A stretch of 9,495 nt of DNA. It comes from an uncultured Oscillospiraceae bacterium (lineage in GTDB: Bacteria > Bacillota > Clostridia > Oscillospirales > Acutalibacteraceae). Below the pieces are notes generated by a model that was given only the letters and a program-made list of their open reading frames with translations, ran no database searches and was not told the DNA's origin. Made by a program: the position numbers and the translations under genes. Location: contig USIK01000026.1 in NCBI GenBank assembly GCA_900554775.1, positions 1-9,495 of the forward strand, written 5' to 3'. Positions 1-6,111 of this stretch are shown piece by piece (within the stretch, counting starts at the first letter, position 1; each line of letters starts with the position of its first letter).

Positions 1-1
1 T

Positions 2-232
2 GAAAATAAAGACTTAAAATTTGATATAATATTTCTAGATCCACCATATCAAAATGCAGAATTATTGGACGATTGCATAAAAAACATTATGAATTTGAAA
101 TATTTACCGGAAGTAATTGCCATAGAAAGCTTAACTTCCAAAGAAATTAACATTGACAACGAAAAATTTTATTTGCGAAAAAAGTATCATTATGGTAAAA
201 TATCGTTGAATTTGTATGAAAAATCCAATTAA
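2..232 (+). CDS. rsmD: 16S rRNA (guanine966-N2)-methyltransferase RsmD, C-terminal part (5' end outside window)
   Basis: Only about the last 76 codons are present; the frame is open at the left edge and stops with TAA at 230-232. The fragment has an FDIIFLDPPYQ stretch (DPPY encoded at 38-49). This is motif IV of the N6-adenine/N2-guanine class of SAM-dependent methyltransferases and has the form typical of RsmD. The rest fits the RsmD C-terminus: a helix after DPPY, a strand with IAIES, then a basic strand ending in KISLNLYEKSN. RsmD methylates G966 of 16S rRNA in the small ribosomal subunit; that role is known for the family and inferred here. The next gene begins 24 nt downstream on the same strand, so the two are probably co-transcribed. 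In many Firmicutes coaD follows rsmD directly; here it does not. The N-terminal SAM-binding motif cannot be checked. Confidence 0.85.
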   Translation, partial: ENKDLKFDIIFLDPPYQNAELLDDCIKNIMNLKYLPEVIAIESLTSKEINIDNEKFYLRKKYHYGKISLNLYEKSN

Positions 233-243
233 GCACAAAAACA

Positions 244-250
244 AGGAGGA
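244..250 (+). promoter_or_regulatory. Ribosome binding site of the coiled-coil gene
   Basis: AGGAGGA lies 6 nt before the ATG at 257. It is a near-perfect Shine-Dalgarno sequence and fixes that start. Confidence 0.8.
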
Positions 251-256
251 AGCCCT

Positions 257-709
257 ATGACGAGCATAGAAAAGTTAATAGCCGGGATTGAAGAAGAATT
301 AGAAGCTGCATGGCAGCTCCCTATGTCAGGCGGCAAAGTTTTAGTAGACACAAAAAACATAATGAAAATGATAAATGAAGTAAAAGAAAATCTCCCGATG
401 GAAATAGTCCAAGCCAAGAAAATAGTTCAAGACCGCTCTGAAATCATTGACAGAGCAAGAGCCGAAGCCGAAACCATAATGAAAACCTCGGAAGAAAAAG
501 TGAAACAGCTTATAAACCAAAATGAAATCGTGAAAGCTTCTAAAGCGCAAGCTGAAGCAATCATAAACGAAGCAACCGATCAGGCCAAAAGCCTCAAAAA
601 ATCCAGCGATGAATATGCAGTAAATATCATGAAAGACCTGGATGATGCAGTAACAAATTCCCTTGCTGAAATTAGAAAAGTTCGCAGCATGCTTCAAAAT
701 AAAAAATAA
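257..709 (+). CDS. Conserved clostridial coiled-coil protein (often annotated 'ATPase' or ATP-synthase subunit B/H-like)
   Basis: The product has 150 residues, starts at ATG after AGGAGGA, and has no signal peptide or membrane segment. The first 50 residues include a short IEELE-type helix, a Pro/Gly-containing turn (LPMSGGKVLVD, about residues 21-31) and NIMKMINEVKENLP. The remainder is one long, highly charged helix. Its EA-E-I-x repeats (ARAEAETIM, KASKAQAEAIINEATDQAK) resemble the stalk helices of ATP synthase subunits b/H and of DivIVA-like proteins. I recognise this as a family found beside rsmD/coaD in Clostridia. Its 'ATPase' label reflects stalk similarity only: no Walker motif is present and no enzymatic role can be claimed. 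It probably forms a parallel coiled-coil dimer in the cytoplasm and is co-transcribed with rsmD. A hairpin terminator follows immediately. Confidence 0.85.
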   Translation: MTSIEKLIAGIEEELEAAWQLPMSGGKVLVDTKNIMKMINEVKENLPMEIVQAKKIVQDRSEIIDRARAEAETIMKTSEEKVKQLINQNEIVKASKAQAEAIINEATDQAKSLKKSSDEYAVNIMKDLDDAVTNSLAEIRKVRSMLQNKK

Positions 710-716
710 AAAAATT

Positions 717-744
717 CCCCTATGCAGCAATTTCTGCATAGGGG
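717..744. terminator. Bidirectional intrinsic terminator between convergent genes
   Basis: A perfect 11-bp stem (CCCCTATGCAG at 717-727, CTGCATAGGGG at 734-744) encloses a 6-nt loop. Read on the minus strand it is followed by AATTTTTTTATTTTTT, a very good U tract, so it is an excellent terminator for the minus-strand gene ending at 757. On the plus strand it follows the stop at 707-709 and is trailed by TTAATTATTT, a weaker but usable tract. Confidence 0.92.
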
Positions 745-756
745 TTAATTATTTCA

Positions 757-1341
757 CTAATTTGGATTTTTTAAAGCCACTTTTTTCGTTGCGCCAAAAC
801 TTTCTATTAAAAATCTAATTAAGCCCAACGTTGAATTTATGTTAATCCTTTTACCGTTTTCGCATTCGATGAAAATGTCCTTAATTCCATCATTGAGTTG
901 CCCAACAGCTGTTCTAACCTTCGTGATTGATTCGTTTATTTCTTTGACATTAAGCTCTTCAGCTTTGAGTGTAATCACGTCTAAAGTCCTTATAATTGAA
1001 CCCATCAACCGCTCTATGTCCTCTTTGTTTTTGTCTTTAGGGTCCTTTATTTTGTCGGCAATAGCCTCAAGCGAAGAAGAAACAGCCTCCATTGAAACGG
1101 AAGCCGCTTTGCAAACTGTTCCAAGATTAGCGTTAATTATTTTAACGCTTTCATCAGCGGATAACATCACATTTCCCGCCAAATTGCTTGCTCTAGCGAC
1201 TCCGCTGGAAGCGTCAATAACGCTCCTGGCAATCTTCGGGCCATAAATCACCCCTCCAACGGTAGCAACGCTCGTTGCAACAGTAATCGCAGTCATGCAT
1301 GCTATAGCACTTGTTTTTAAAGCATTATTTATAAAACTCAA
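757..1341 (-). CDS. Membrane-anchored helical protein of unknown function
   Basis: I do not recognise a family. From the TTG start the product has 194 residues. It has a short N-terminal tail, one hydrophobic Ala/Thr/Val-rich segment (about residues 10-33), then a long mostly helical region rich in Ala, Ser and small polar residues (about 35-110), a charged linker with KDPKDKNKED, and a second helical half. The pattern, one N-terminal membrane segment followed by an extended helical body, recalls DUF948-type membrane-anchored proteins, but no diagnostic motif is visible. Start choice: an in-frame ATG at 1389 lies inside the promoter -10 region, so it is upstream of transcription. TTG at 1341 has GGGGG at 1350-1354, 8 nt away, and is the likely start. 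The gene is monocistronic, with its own promoter and a strong terminator. Confidence 0.75.
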   Translation of the reverse strand: MSFINNALKTSAIACMTAITVATSVATVGGVIYGPKIARSVIDASSGVARASNLAGNVMLSADESVKIINANLGTVCKAASVSMEAVSSSLEAIADKIKDPKDKNKEDIERLMGSIIRTLDVITLKAEELNVKEINESITKVRTAVGQLNDGIKDIFIECENGKRININSTLGLIRFLIESFGATKKVALKNPN

Positions 1342-1349
1342 CTCAAATT

Positions 1350-1356
1350 CCCCCTT
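1350..1356 (-). promoter_or_regulatory. Ribosome binding site deciding the TTG start at 1341
   Basis: On the minus strand AAGGGGG sits 8 nt before TTG (1339-1341). No comparable site precedes the in-frame ATG at 1389, so this site moves the start 16 codons downstream. Confidence 0.75.
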
Positions 1357-1379
1357 ATATTTATGTATTTTGCTATACA

Positions 1380-1408
1380 ATAGTATCATAGTATAAATTA
1401 AATTTCAA
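1380..1408 (-). promoter_or_regulatory. Sigma-A-type promoter of the membrane-anchored helical protein
   Basis: The minus strand reads TTGAAA (1408-1403), a 17-nt spacer and TACTAT (1385-1380), with TG one base before the -10 (extended -10). A transcript would begin near 1373, leaving a leader of about 30 nt before the TTG start. The 10-bp palindrome AAACATGTTT (1407-1416) touches the -35 and could be an operator, but this is weak. Confidence 0.7.
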
Positions 1409-1440
1409 ACATGTTTTATGCCAAGTAAATATTTTTTAAA

Positions 1441-2973
1441 TTATTTTTTAATGTCAATCACTCTGTCGCACCAATCTCTATAAAACTTGCTTTCATGCGA
1501 AACTAAAATAAGCGCCCCTGGCCATTTTGAAAGCTCGTTTTTCAAAACCTCTTTTGAATCGGCATCAAGGTGATTCGTAGGTTCATCGAGGATAAGAAAA
1601 TTGCACTTTTGAATCATTAGCGCACAAATTTTAACCTTTGCCTGTTCCCCACCGCTCAAGGTCTTCAGCGGTTGAAAAGCATATTCCGCCTTGAGCCCGC
1701 AAAGCGAAAGATATTTCCTTATTTCACTATTAAGCATTTTTGGGAATCTATCAGAAATCCATTCAAGCGGCGATTCATCAGGATTTTCCCAGTGAAATTC
1801 TTGCTCGAAATATGCGATTTTCGTATTTTCTGAAAAATAATAAAATCCTCCGATTGGGCGAATTTCTCCAACCAAAGTTTTAAGCAAAGTTGATTTACCA
1901 ATGCCGTTAAACCCAGTGATAACCACCTTTTCGCGAGATTTAACTTCAAAGCTGAGCCTCGGAAGCAACGCTTTTGTGTAGCCAACTTTTAAATCCTTAA
2001 CAATCAAAGACTTTTCTTCTTCAACAGGCAAGCACTTGAAAGAAAACCTAGGTTTCGCGGCAACTTCCGGCGGCGGGATTTTCTTCATTTTGTTTAAAAG
2101 TTTTATCCGGCTTTGCGCCTGGCGCGCGGTTGAAGCTCTGACGCGGTTTTTAGCAATAAATTCCTCGTGCTTTTTTATTTCTTTCTGTTGTGATTTAAAT
2201 TCTTTTAAATAAGTTTCTTTTTGAATTTTTTTAATCTTTAAAAACTTCGTGAAATTGCCCGGATATTTTTTAACCGTGCCGAATTCGACGTCAAGAATGG
2301 CCGTGGTTATTTCATCGAGGAAATCAAAATCATGGGATATAACAATAAAAGCTCCTTTAAAACCTTTAAGATAACCTTTAAGCCAATCGACATGCTCTTT
2401 ATCGAGGAAGTTAGTCGGCTCATCCATTAAAATCATCTCAGGTTTTTGAAGAAGGAGTTTAGCAAGAATAACTTTTTCTTTTTGCCCGCCACTTAGCTTG
2501 TTAAGCGGCCTATCAAGACCTATCGAGAGAAGTCCAAGCCCTCCGGCAACTTTCTGCGTTTCGCCTTCAATTTCATAAAAGCCGGCATTTTCAAGAATTG
2601 TTTGATATTCCATTGATTTGTCAAAAAGCTCCTGGGAAAATTCCACCGCCATCTTTTCATAAATCAAATTAAGCTCTTTTTCAATCTCATAAAGATGATT
2701 AAAAGCAGTTTTCAAATACTGCAAAACAGAAAGCTCGCCGCTAATGCTCATGTATTGGTCAAGGTAGCCAACGTTTATTCCCTTTTGCCACTTTACCTCG
2801 CCTTCATCAGGTATAACCTCGCCACGAATAATGTTAAGAAGTGTTGTTTTGCCGCAGCCATTTCTCCCCACAAGGCCAACGTGCTCACCTTTAAACACTT
2901 CAAACGATGCATTTTTATATAAAACCTTTTCGGCATATGAATATGATATATTTTTTACTTCTAAAAGCCCCAT
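1441..2973 (-). CDS. ABC-F family ATPase (ribosome-associated type)
   Basis: The product has 510 residues with two ABC domains and no membrane segments, as expected for ABC-F proteins. These act on the ribosomal E site in translation or antibiotic protection rather than in transport. Domain 1: Walker A GRNGCGKTT (36-44), signature LSGGQ (160-164), Walker B ending MDEPTNFLD with catalytic E185, H-loop H214. The linker (about 242-302) is basic and helical with RASTARQAQSR, the P-site tRNA interaction region typical of the family. Domain 2: Walker A GFNGIGKST (354-362), signature LSGGE (439-443), Walker B ILDEPTNHLD with E464, H493. All catalytic residues are intact. The start is ATG at 2973, behind GAGAGG; an in-frame GTG at 3006 sits about where transcription should begin. 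The protein ends soon after domain 2, without a C-terminal extension. Whether it is a housekeeping or a resistance factor cannot be told from sequence. Confidence 0.95.
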   Translation of the reverse strand: MGLLEVKNISYSYAEKVLYKNASFEVFKGEHVGLVGRNGCGKTTLLNIIRGEVIPDEGEVKWQKGINVGYLDQYMSISGELSVLQYLKTAFNHLYEIEKELNLIYEKMAVEFSQELFDKSMEYQTILENAGFYEIEGETQKVAGGLGLLSIGLDRPLNKLSGGQKEKVILAKLLLQKPEMILMDEPTNFLDKEHVDWLKGYLKGFKGAFIVISHDFDFLDEITTAILDVEFGTVKKYPGNFTKFLKIKKIQKETYLKEFKSQQKEIKKHEEFIAKNRVRASTARQAQSRIKLLNKMKKIPPPEVAAKPRFSFKCLPVEEEKSLIVKDLKVGYTKALLPRLSFEVKSREKVVITGFNGIGKSTLLKTLVGEIRPIGGFYYFSENTKIAYFEQEFHWENPDESPLEWISDRFPKMLNSEIRKYLSLCGLKAEYAFQPLKTLSGGEQAKVKICALMIQKCNFLILDEPTNHLDADSKEVLKNELSKWPGALILVSHESKFYRDWCDRVIDIKK

Positions 2974-2981
2974 TTTAAATA

Positions 2982-2987
2982 CCTCTC
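2982..2987 (-). promoter_or_regulatory. Ribosome binding site deciding the ABC-F start
   Basis: GAGAGG on the minus strand lies 8 nt before the ATG at 2973, in front of MGLLEVKNIS, the usual beginning of an ABC domain. The longer reading from GTG at 3006 has no site in front of it. Confidence 0.7.
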
Positions 2988-3010
2988 GGCGTAAATTTAT
3001 ATTCACTAAT

Positions 3011-3019
3011 ATTTTATCA
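3011..3019 (-). promoter_or_regulatory. Extended -10 promoter of the ABC-F gene
   Basis: The minus strand reads TGATAAAAT: an extended -10 (TG, one base, TAAAAT, five of six matches to TATAAT). No good -35 lies at the right distance, which extended -10 promoters tolerate. Transcription would begin near 3004. It sits directly behind the terminator of the upstream glycosyltransferase gene. Confidence 0.5.
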
Positions 3020-3029
3020 TATTTTCAGC

Positions 3030-3062
3030 AAAAATAAAGTTCCTTCATCATGAAGAGACTTT
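3030..3062 (-). terminator. Intrinsic terminator of the gap-glycosyltransferase transcript
   Basis: Just past the stop of the glycosyltransferase gene the minus strand forms AAAGT-CT-CTTCA, loop TGA, TGAAG-GA-ACTTT, with two interior non-canonical pairs (one G-U wobble, one mismatch). It is followed by ATTTTTG. The stem is weaker and less GC-rich than the other two terminators here, but the position and U tract fit. Confidence 0.6.
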
Positions 3063-3069
3063 GAATTTT

Positions 3070-4053
3070 TTATTTCACATTAGGGTAAGCATTCTTAATT
3101 TCATTTCCAAAACCCGTTTTTTCAGCATAATTCCACCATTCTTTGCAAAGGTCAGAATACTTTTCTACCCAAGGTTTTGTTCCAGTGAAGTGAACAACTG
3201 TCGGGTCTTTCCTGCCCTCTTCCCAGTCCTTTTTGTTCGAGGCCCACTGGGCATATTCGCTCTTGCTGTAAGGAACAGTCAAGTCCGTGTGAGCAAGTGC
3301 GCCGTACTTAAATGGCATGGTGAAAATATGGCCATAGCAAGCTTTGTTAATAACATCCTGGTCAGGGAATTTAAACATTTTATTGGCGTCATTTTGCTTA
3401 ACAAGCTCACCAAAAACCGCCGTAATGTTATCATTTCTTATTTTTTCGAGGTTTATAATAAGCACGCCTGAGCAAACGTAAGAATTAAGATCCGGTACCC
3501 CTAAAACTTTATAATGCTCGCTTTTGCTGTTTATAATCTCATTGAAATCGCGAATTCCTGCAACATAATAGTCATTCATATCAAGATTAAACATTTCGCT
3601 TAAATCTTTTCTTGCAATCGTGTCGCCGTCAAGATAAATACATCTATTTTCATTGCTTAAAATTTCAGGGAGGCTAAGCCTATAATACATAGCCTTCGAC
3701 CAAAAGCGCACTTCTGAACTATCAAATTGACCGCTCATATCAACTAAATTTACTTTGCAGTTTGAATATTTCTTCTCAACCGATTTGAACTTTTCTTTAT
3801 CGCTATCTGTAATTTCACCTGAAAGTAAAATCGTGAAATCGCATTCGGTTGATTTTTTAGAATTTTCCATCACTGAAACCATTGAAACAAGCGTCGGGAA
3901 AACATAAGCCTTATCGGAAGCATAGGCAATATTTATCCTGGAAATGATTTCATCATTGCTAGCTTTATTTTTAAAGAATTTCGTAGCAAAAATCAAAGCT
4001 ACAAAAGCTAAAATAAATCCGGCAGTCAATATTACTTTGTTTTTCTTAGACAT
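3070..4053 (-). CDS. Membrane-anchored glycosyltransferase family 8 (GT-A fold) protein
   Basis: The product has 327 residues. An N-terminal KK-N-K and a hydrophobic segment (about 7-24) are followed by another basic patch (K25, K28, K30). The catalytic domain runs from INIAYASDKAYVFP (about 40-53) to the end. GT8 hallmarks: the YLDGDT metal/nucleotide-sugar motif (DGD at 142-144), SGVLIINLEKIR with the GV-LIN pattern of the acceptor side, DQDVIN, and the C-terminal VHFTGTKPW, the His-x-x-Gly-x-Lys-Pro-Trp motif. The family uses UDP-glucose, UDP-galactose or similar donors; substrate here is unknown. A hydrophobic N-terminus is unusual for bacterial GT8 enzymes, and with basic residues on both sides the topology is ambiguous. 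The gene begins 33 nt after gap with no terminator between, so it is probably co-transcribed with gap. Its RBS (AAAGGA, 4072-4067) is rather far, 13 nt from the ATG. Confidence 0.88.
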   Translation of the reverse strand: MSKKNKVILTAGFILAFVALIFATKFFKNKASNDEIISRINIAYASDKAYVFPTLVSMVSVMENSKKSTECDFTILLSGEITDSDKEKFKSVEKKYSNCKVNLVDMSGQFDSSEVRFWSKAMYYRLSLPEILSNENRCIYLDGDTIARKDLSEMFNLDMNDYYVAGIRDFNEIINSKSEHYKVLGVPDLNSYVCSGVLIINLEKIRNDNITAVFGELVKQNDANKMFKFPDQDVINKACYGHIFTMPFKYGALAHTDLTVPYSKSEYAQWASNKKDWEEGRKDPTVVHFTGTKPWVEKYSDLCKEWWNYAEKTGFGNEIKNAYPNVK

Positions 4054-4086
4054 ATTTGTTTTGCTATCCTTTCGTTTTTAGAGGCT

Positions 4087-5106
4087 TTAGGCATTATCAA
4101 CGCTGTTCATATGAGCCATCAAATCAAGAAGTTTGCAGCTGTAAGCCCATTCATTGTCATACCATGAAACGAGCTTGATAAATCTGTCGTTAAGCATTAT
4201 GCTTGCTTTTTCATCAAAGATGCTAGTTCTGCTGTCTCCTATGAAGTCGCTAGAAACAAGAGGCTGGTCTGTGTAGCCGAGGATTCCCTTCATTTTGCCT
4301 TCTGAAGCGAGCCTAAGAGCATAGAAAATATCGGATGCGCAAGCTGCTTTTTTAAATTTGCAAGTGAGGTCAACAACCGAATCATCCAAAACAGGATCCC
4401 TGAAAGACATTCCAGTGAGCTTGCCTTTAAGCTCAGGGATTACAAGCCCAACTGCCTTTGCAGCGCCAGTAGAAGAAGGAATGATATTTCCTGCAACAGC
4501 GCGTCCGCCACGCCAATCTTTCTTGGAAAGGCCGTCAACTGTGCACTGAGTGTTGGTCGTTGCATGAACGGTTGTCATCAAGCCCTCTTCGATTCCAAAC
4601 TCATCGTTTATAACCTTTGCAAGAGGAGCCAAGCAGTTCGTCGTGCAAGAAGCATTCGAAACAACGTTCATGCTCTTTTCGTATTTTTCAAGGTTAACGC
4701 CGCAAACGAAGGTTGGCGTCGCGCTATCTTTAGCCGGAGCGGAAATAACAACCTTTTTAGCCCCTGCTTTCAAATGCTCGCTAGCTGCCTCGGTTGTGCA
4801 GAAAACGCCAGTTGACTCAACGATGTAAGAAGCTCCAACATGCGACCACGGAATATTCGCCGGAGATTTCTCAGAAAAAGTGTTAATTTGAGCTCCGTCG
4901 ATGTAAAGAATCCCATTCTCGCCTTTAATTTCATGATTAAGCTTCCCGTGAACTGAATCGTAGCTCATCAAATAAGCCATGTATTCCGATGTTACAAACG
5001 GGTCGTTAATTCCAACAACTTCAAAAAGCTTTGGCCTTTCAAGAGCCGCTCTTAAAACCATCCTTCCTATTCTTCCAAAACCGTTTATTCCTATTTTAAT
5101 TGCCAT
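4087..5106 (-). CDS. gap: Glyceraldehyde-3-phosphate dehydrogenase (NAD type)
   Basis: The product has 339 residues, the normal length for the phosphorylating enzyme that converts glyceraldehyde-3-phosphate, NAD+ and phosphate into 1,3-bisphosphoglycerate in glycolysis. Seen: the Rossmann motif INGFGRIGR (7-15); IND with Asp35, which favours NAD over NADP; ESTGVF (97-102); the active-site signature SNASCTTNC with catalytic C154; H181 in TTVHATT; IIPSSTGAAKAVG (208-220); R236 for phosphate binding; and SWYDNEW near the end. One segment is odd: the usual FRVPT-x-x-VSVVDL reads FRDPVLDDSVVDL (235-247). The RBS AGAGGTG lies 7 nt before the ATG. The gene is not beside pgk, tpiA or other glycolytic genes but lies between a membrane protein and a glycosyltransferase, so it could be a second paralogue. 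Confidence 0.96.
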   Translation of the reverse strand: MAIKIGINGFGRIGRMVLRAALERPKLFEVVGINDPFVTSEYMAYLMSYDSVHGKLNHEIKGENGILYIDGAQINTFSEKSPANIPWSHVGASYIVESTGVFCTTEAASEHLKAGAKKVVISAPAKDSATPTFVCGVNLEKYEKSMNVVSNASCTTNCLAPLAKVINDEFGIEEGLMTTVHATTNTQCTVDGLSKKDWRGGRAVAGNIIPSSTGAAKAVGLVIPELKGKLTGMSFRDPVLDDSVVDLTCKFKKAACASDIFYALRLASEGKMKGILGYTDQPLVSSDFIGDSRTSIFDEKASIMLNDRFIKLVSWYDNEWAYSCKLLDLMAHMNSVDNA

Positions 5107-5140
5107 AAACCAGCACCTCTTTAAAAAAAATTACACTTTA

Positions 5141-5146
5141 ATTATA
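5141..5146 (-). promoter_or_regulatory. Possible -10 element before gap
   Basis: A perfect TATAAT stands on the minus strand 35 nt before the gap start codon, but no good -35 is found 16-18 nt upstream. Either it is a weak promoter or gap relies on read-through from the membrane-protein gene. No convincing terminator lies in the 51-nt gap. Confidence 0.3.
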
Positions 5147-5157
5147 TGTTTAAAACT

Positions 5158-5937
5158 TTATTTGTTTTCCGCAAAACTGCTTTCTGAAATTTGCTTGAAA
5201 GCTTCGATGACAACAACAAGCGCATAGAACGAAACTGCAGCTTCCATAGCGCAGGTTGAAACTTGAGCATTGGTCAAGTCTTCGCTGTGATTTAAACACT
5301 TTATCATTACTGGCACGCATTTGATGAGCATAAGCGCAAATGCAGGCAAGCCATAAAGGACAACCGACTTCACAATATTGCGCTCGGAAGAAGTTGAATA
5401 AACCAGAGTGTAATAAAGGAAGAAAAGCGCTAAAAACGCCGTGAGAGCAATGTCGTAAACATCTGAATTATCATTTTGAATCGAAAGGAAAAGAATCATG
5501 TCAAGCGCAAACCAAAAAACAGGGCAAAACAAGAAAAACGAAAGTTGCGGGAATACGTTTTTCCCTGAAAAATGAACATAAGCCATAATTAAAAAGCTCA
5601 CGATTGAAAAGATTGACAAAAGTGCCATCAAAACAGGCTGCCATTCGAAGTCATAAAGGGTTGTGTCGTTGAAAAAACTTGAAATGCAAAAATAAAAGCA
5701 AGCCGAAATGATAAGGCTCAGAATTCCAAGCGGGATATTCCTTTTAACTTCCAAATTTTCGATATTCACATTAGTGACTTTAGAAATCACATACATAGCC
5801 ACCAAAATCACTAAAAACAAACCTATGAAATAGCCTGATTCGACAAAATCCATCGGGTAAAACGCCGAAGCGATTTTCAAAGGTACAAACACCAAAACCA
5901 AAATTCCTGACAATAGCCACATTAATTTAGAGAACAA
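5158..5937 (-). CDS. Polytopic membrane protein of unknown function, about eight helices
   Basis: I do not recognise a named family. From the TTG start the product has 259 residues and about eight hydrophobic segments, near 6-26, 36-54, 69-89, 101-122, 130-150, 161-180, 190-211 and 230-250. Between helices are short polar loops, including KVTNVNIENLEVKR and SSERNIVK. There are no ATP-binding, protease or transporter signatures and no conserved charged residue pair inside the membrane that would suggest a function. Start choice: an in-frame ATG at 5970 would add MFKKLNWEVVK, but the codons for W-E-V spell GGGAGGT, an ideal Shine-Dalgarno sequence 8 nt before TTG at 5937. The TTG start is therefore preferred. 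The gene is first in the minus-strand series with gap and the glycosyltransferase and may be co-transcribed with them. Confidence 0.72.
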   Translation of the reverse strand: MFSKLMWLLSGILVLVFVPLKIASAFYPMDFVESGYFIGLFLVILVAMYVISKVTNVNIENLEVKRNIPLGILSLIISACFYFCISSFFNDTTLYDFEWQPVLMALLSIFSIVSFLIMAYVHFSGKNVFPQLSFFLFCPVFWFALDMILFLSIQNDNSDVYDIALTAFLALFFLYYTLVYSTSSERNIVKSVVLYGLPAFALMLIKCVPVMIKCLNHSEDLTNAQVSTCAMEAAVSFYALVVVIEAFKQISESSFAENK

Positions 5938-5944
5938 TTTTACT

Positions 5945-5951
5945 ACCTCCC
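5945..5951 (-). promoter_or_regulatory. Ribosome binding site deciding the TTG start at 5937
   Basis: GGGAGGT on the minus strand, 8 nt before TTG. It would be inside the coding sequence if the ATG at 5970 were used; no such site precedes that ATG. Confidence 0.7.
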
Positions 5952-5970
5952 AATTTAATTTTTTGAACAT

Positions 5971-6100
5971 AACTTAAATATCTCGTCCATATAAATTATT
6001 ATACGGCCAATATATAACTACAGTTTATAGTAAGGCAAACCTAAAGTCAACAGCAACTGTGCTAAATTTAATCATTAATAATACTAAAAAAATCAAAGGA
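5971..6100. promoter_or_regulatory. Divergent promoter region between the membrane protein and spoIID
   Basis: Two genes diverge from this interval. On the minus strand there are several promoter-like pieces: TTGACT (6050-6045) 15 nt before TATAAA (6029-6024), TTGCCT upstream of TATATT at 18 nt, and a lone TATAAT (6003-5998). None has perfect spacing, so the choice is uncertain. On the plus strand I see no clear sigma-A or sigma-E promoter for the SpoIID-like gene. ACAGTT (6020-6025) and AACTGT (6055-6060) form a distant inverted repeat across the region and might bind a regulator. Confidence 0.35.
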
Positions 6101-6111
6101 CGTGCACGATT

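Noticed and set aside
341..739. Long open frame antisense to the coiled-coil gene
   Set aside because: It runs across the terminator hairpin, is rich in Phe, Cys and Tyr in a way typical of shadow frames, and has no ribosome binding site.
839..1246. Open plus-strand frame antisense to the helical membrane protein
   Set aside because: The Ser/Leu-rich product mirrors Ala/Glu codons of the real gene; no ribosome binding site or promoter supports it.
1390..1440. Terminator behind the ABC-F gene
   Set aside because: The region is A/T-rich but has no GC-containing stem; it holds the promoter of the next gene, so read-through is possible.
3061..3471. Open plus-strand frame opposite the glycosyltransferase
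   Set aside because: It overlaps GT8 motif codons on the other strand, has a Phe-rich composition and no start signals.
4358..4828. Several plus-strand open frames inside gap
   Set aside because: gap is unmistakable on the minus strand; these are shadow frames of its conserved codons.
5107..5157. Terminator between the membrane protein and gap, suggested by a T8 run
   Set aside because: Only a 5-bp AT stem can be drawn and it is not adjacent to the run.
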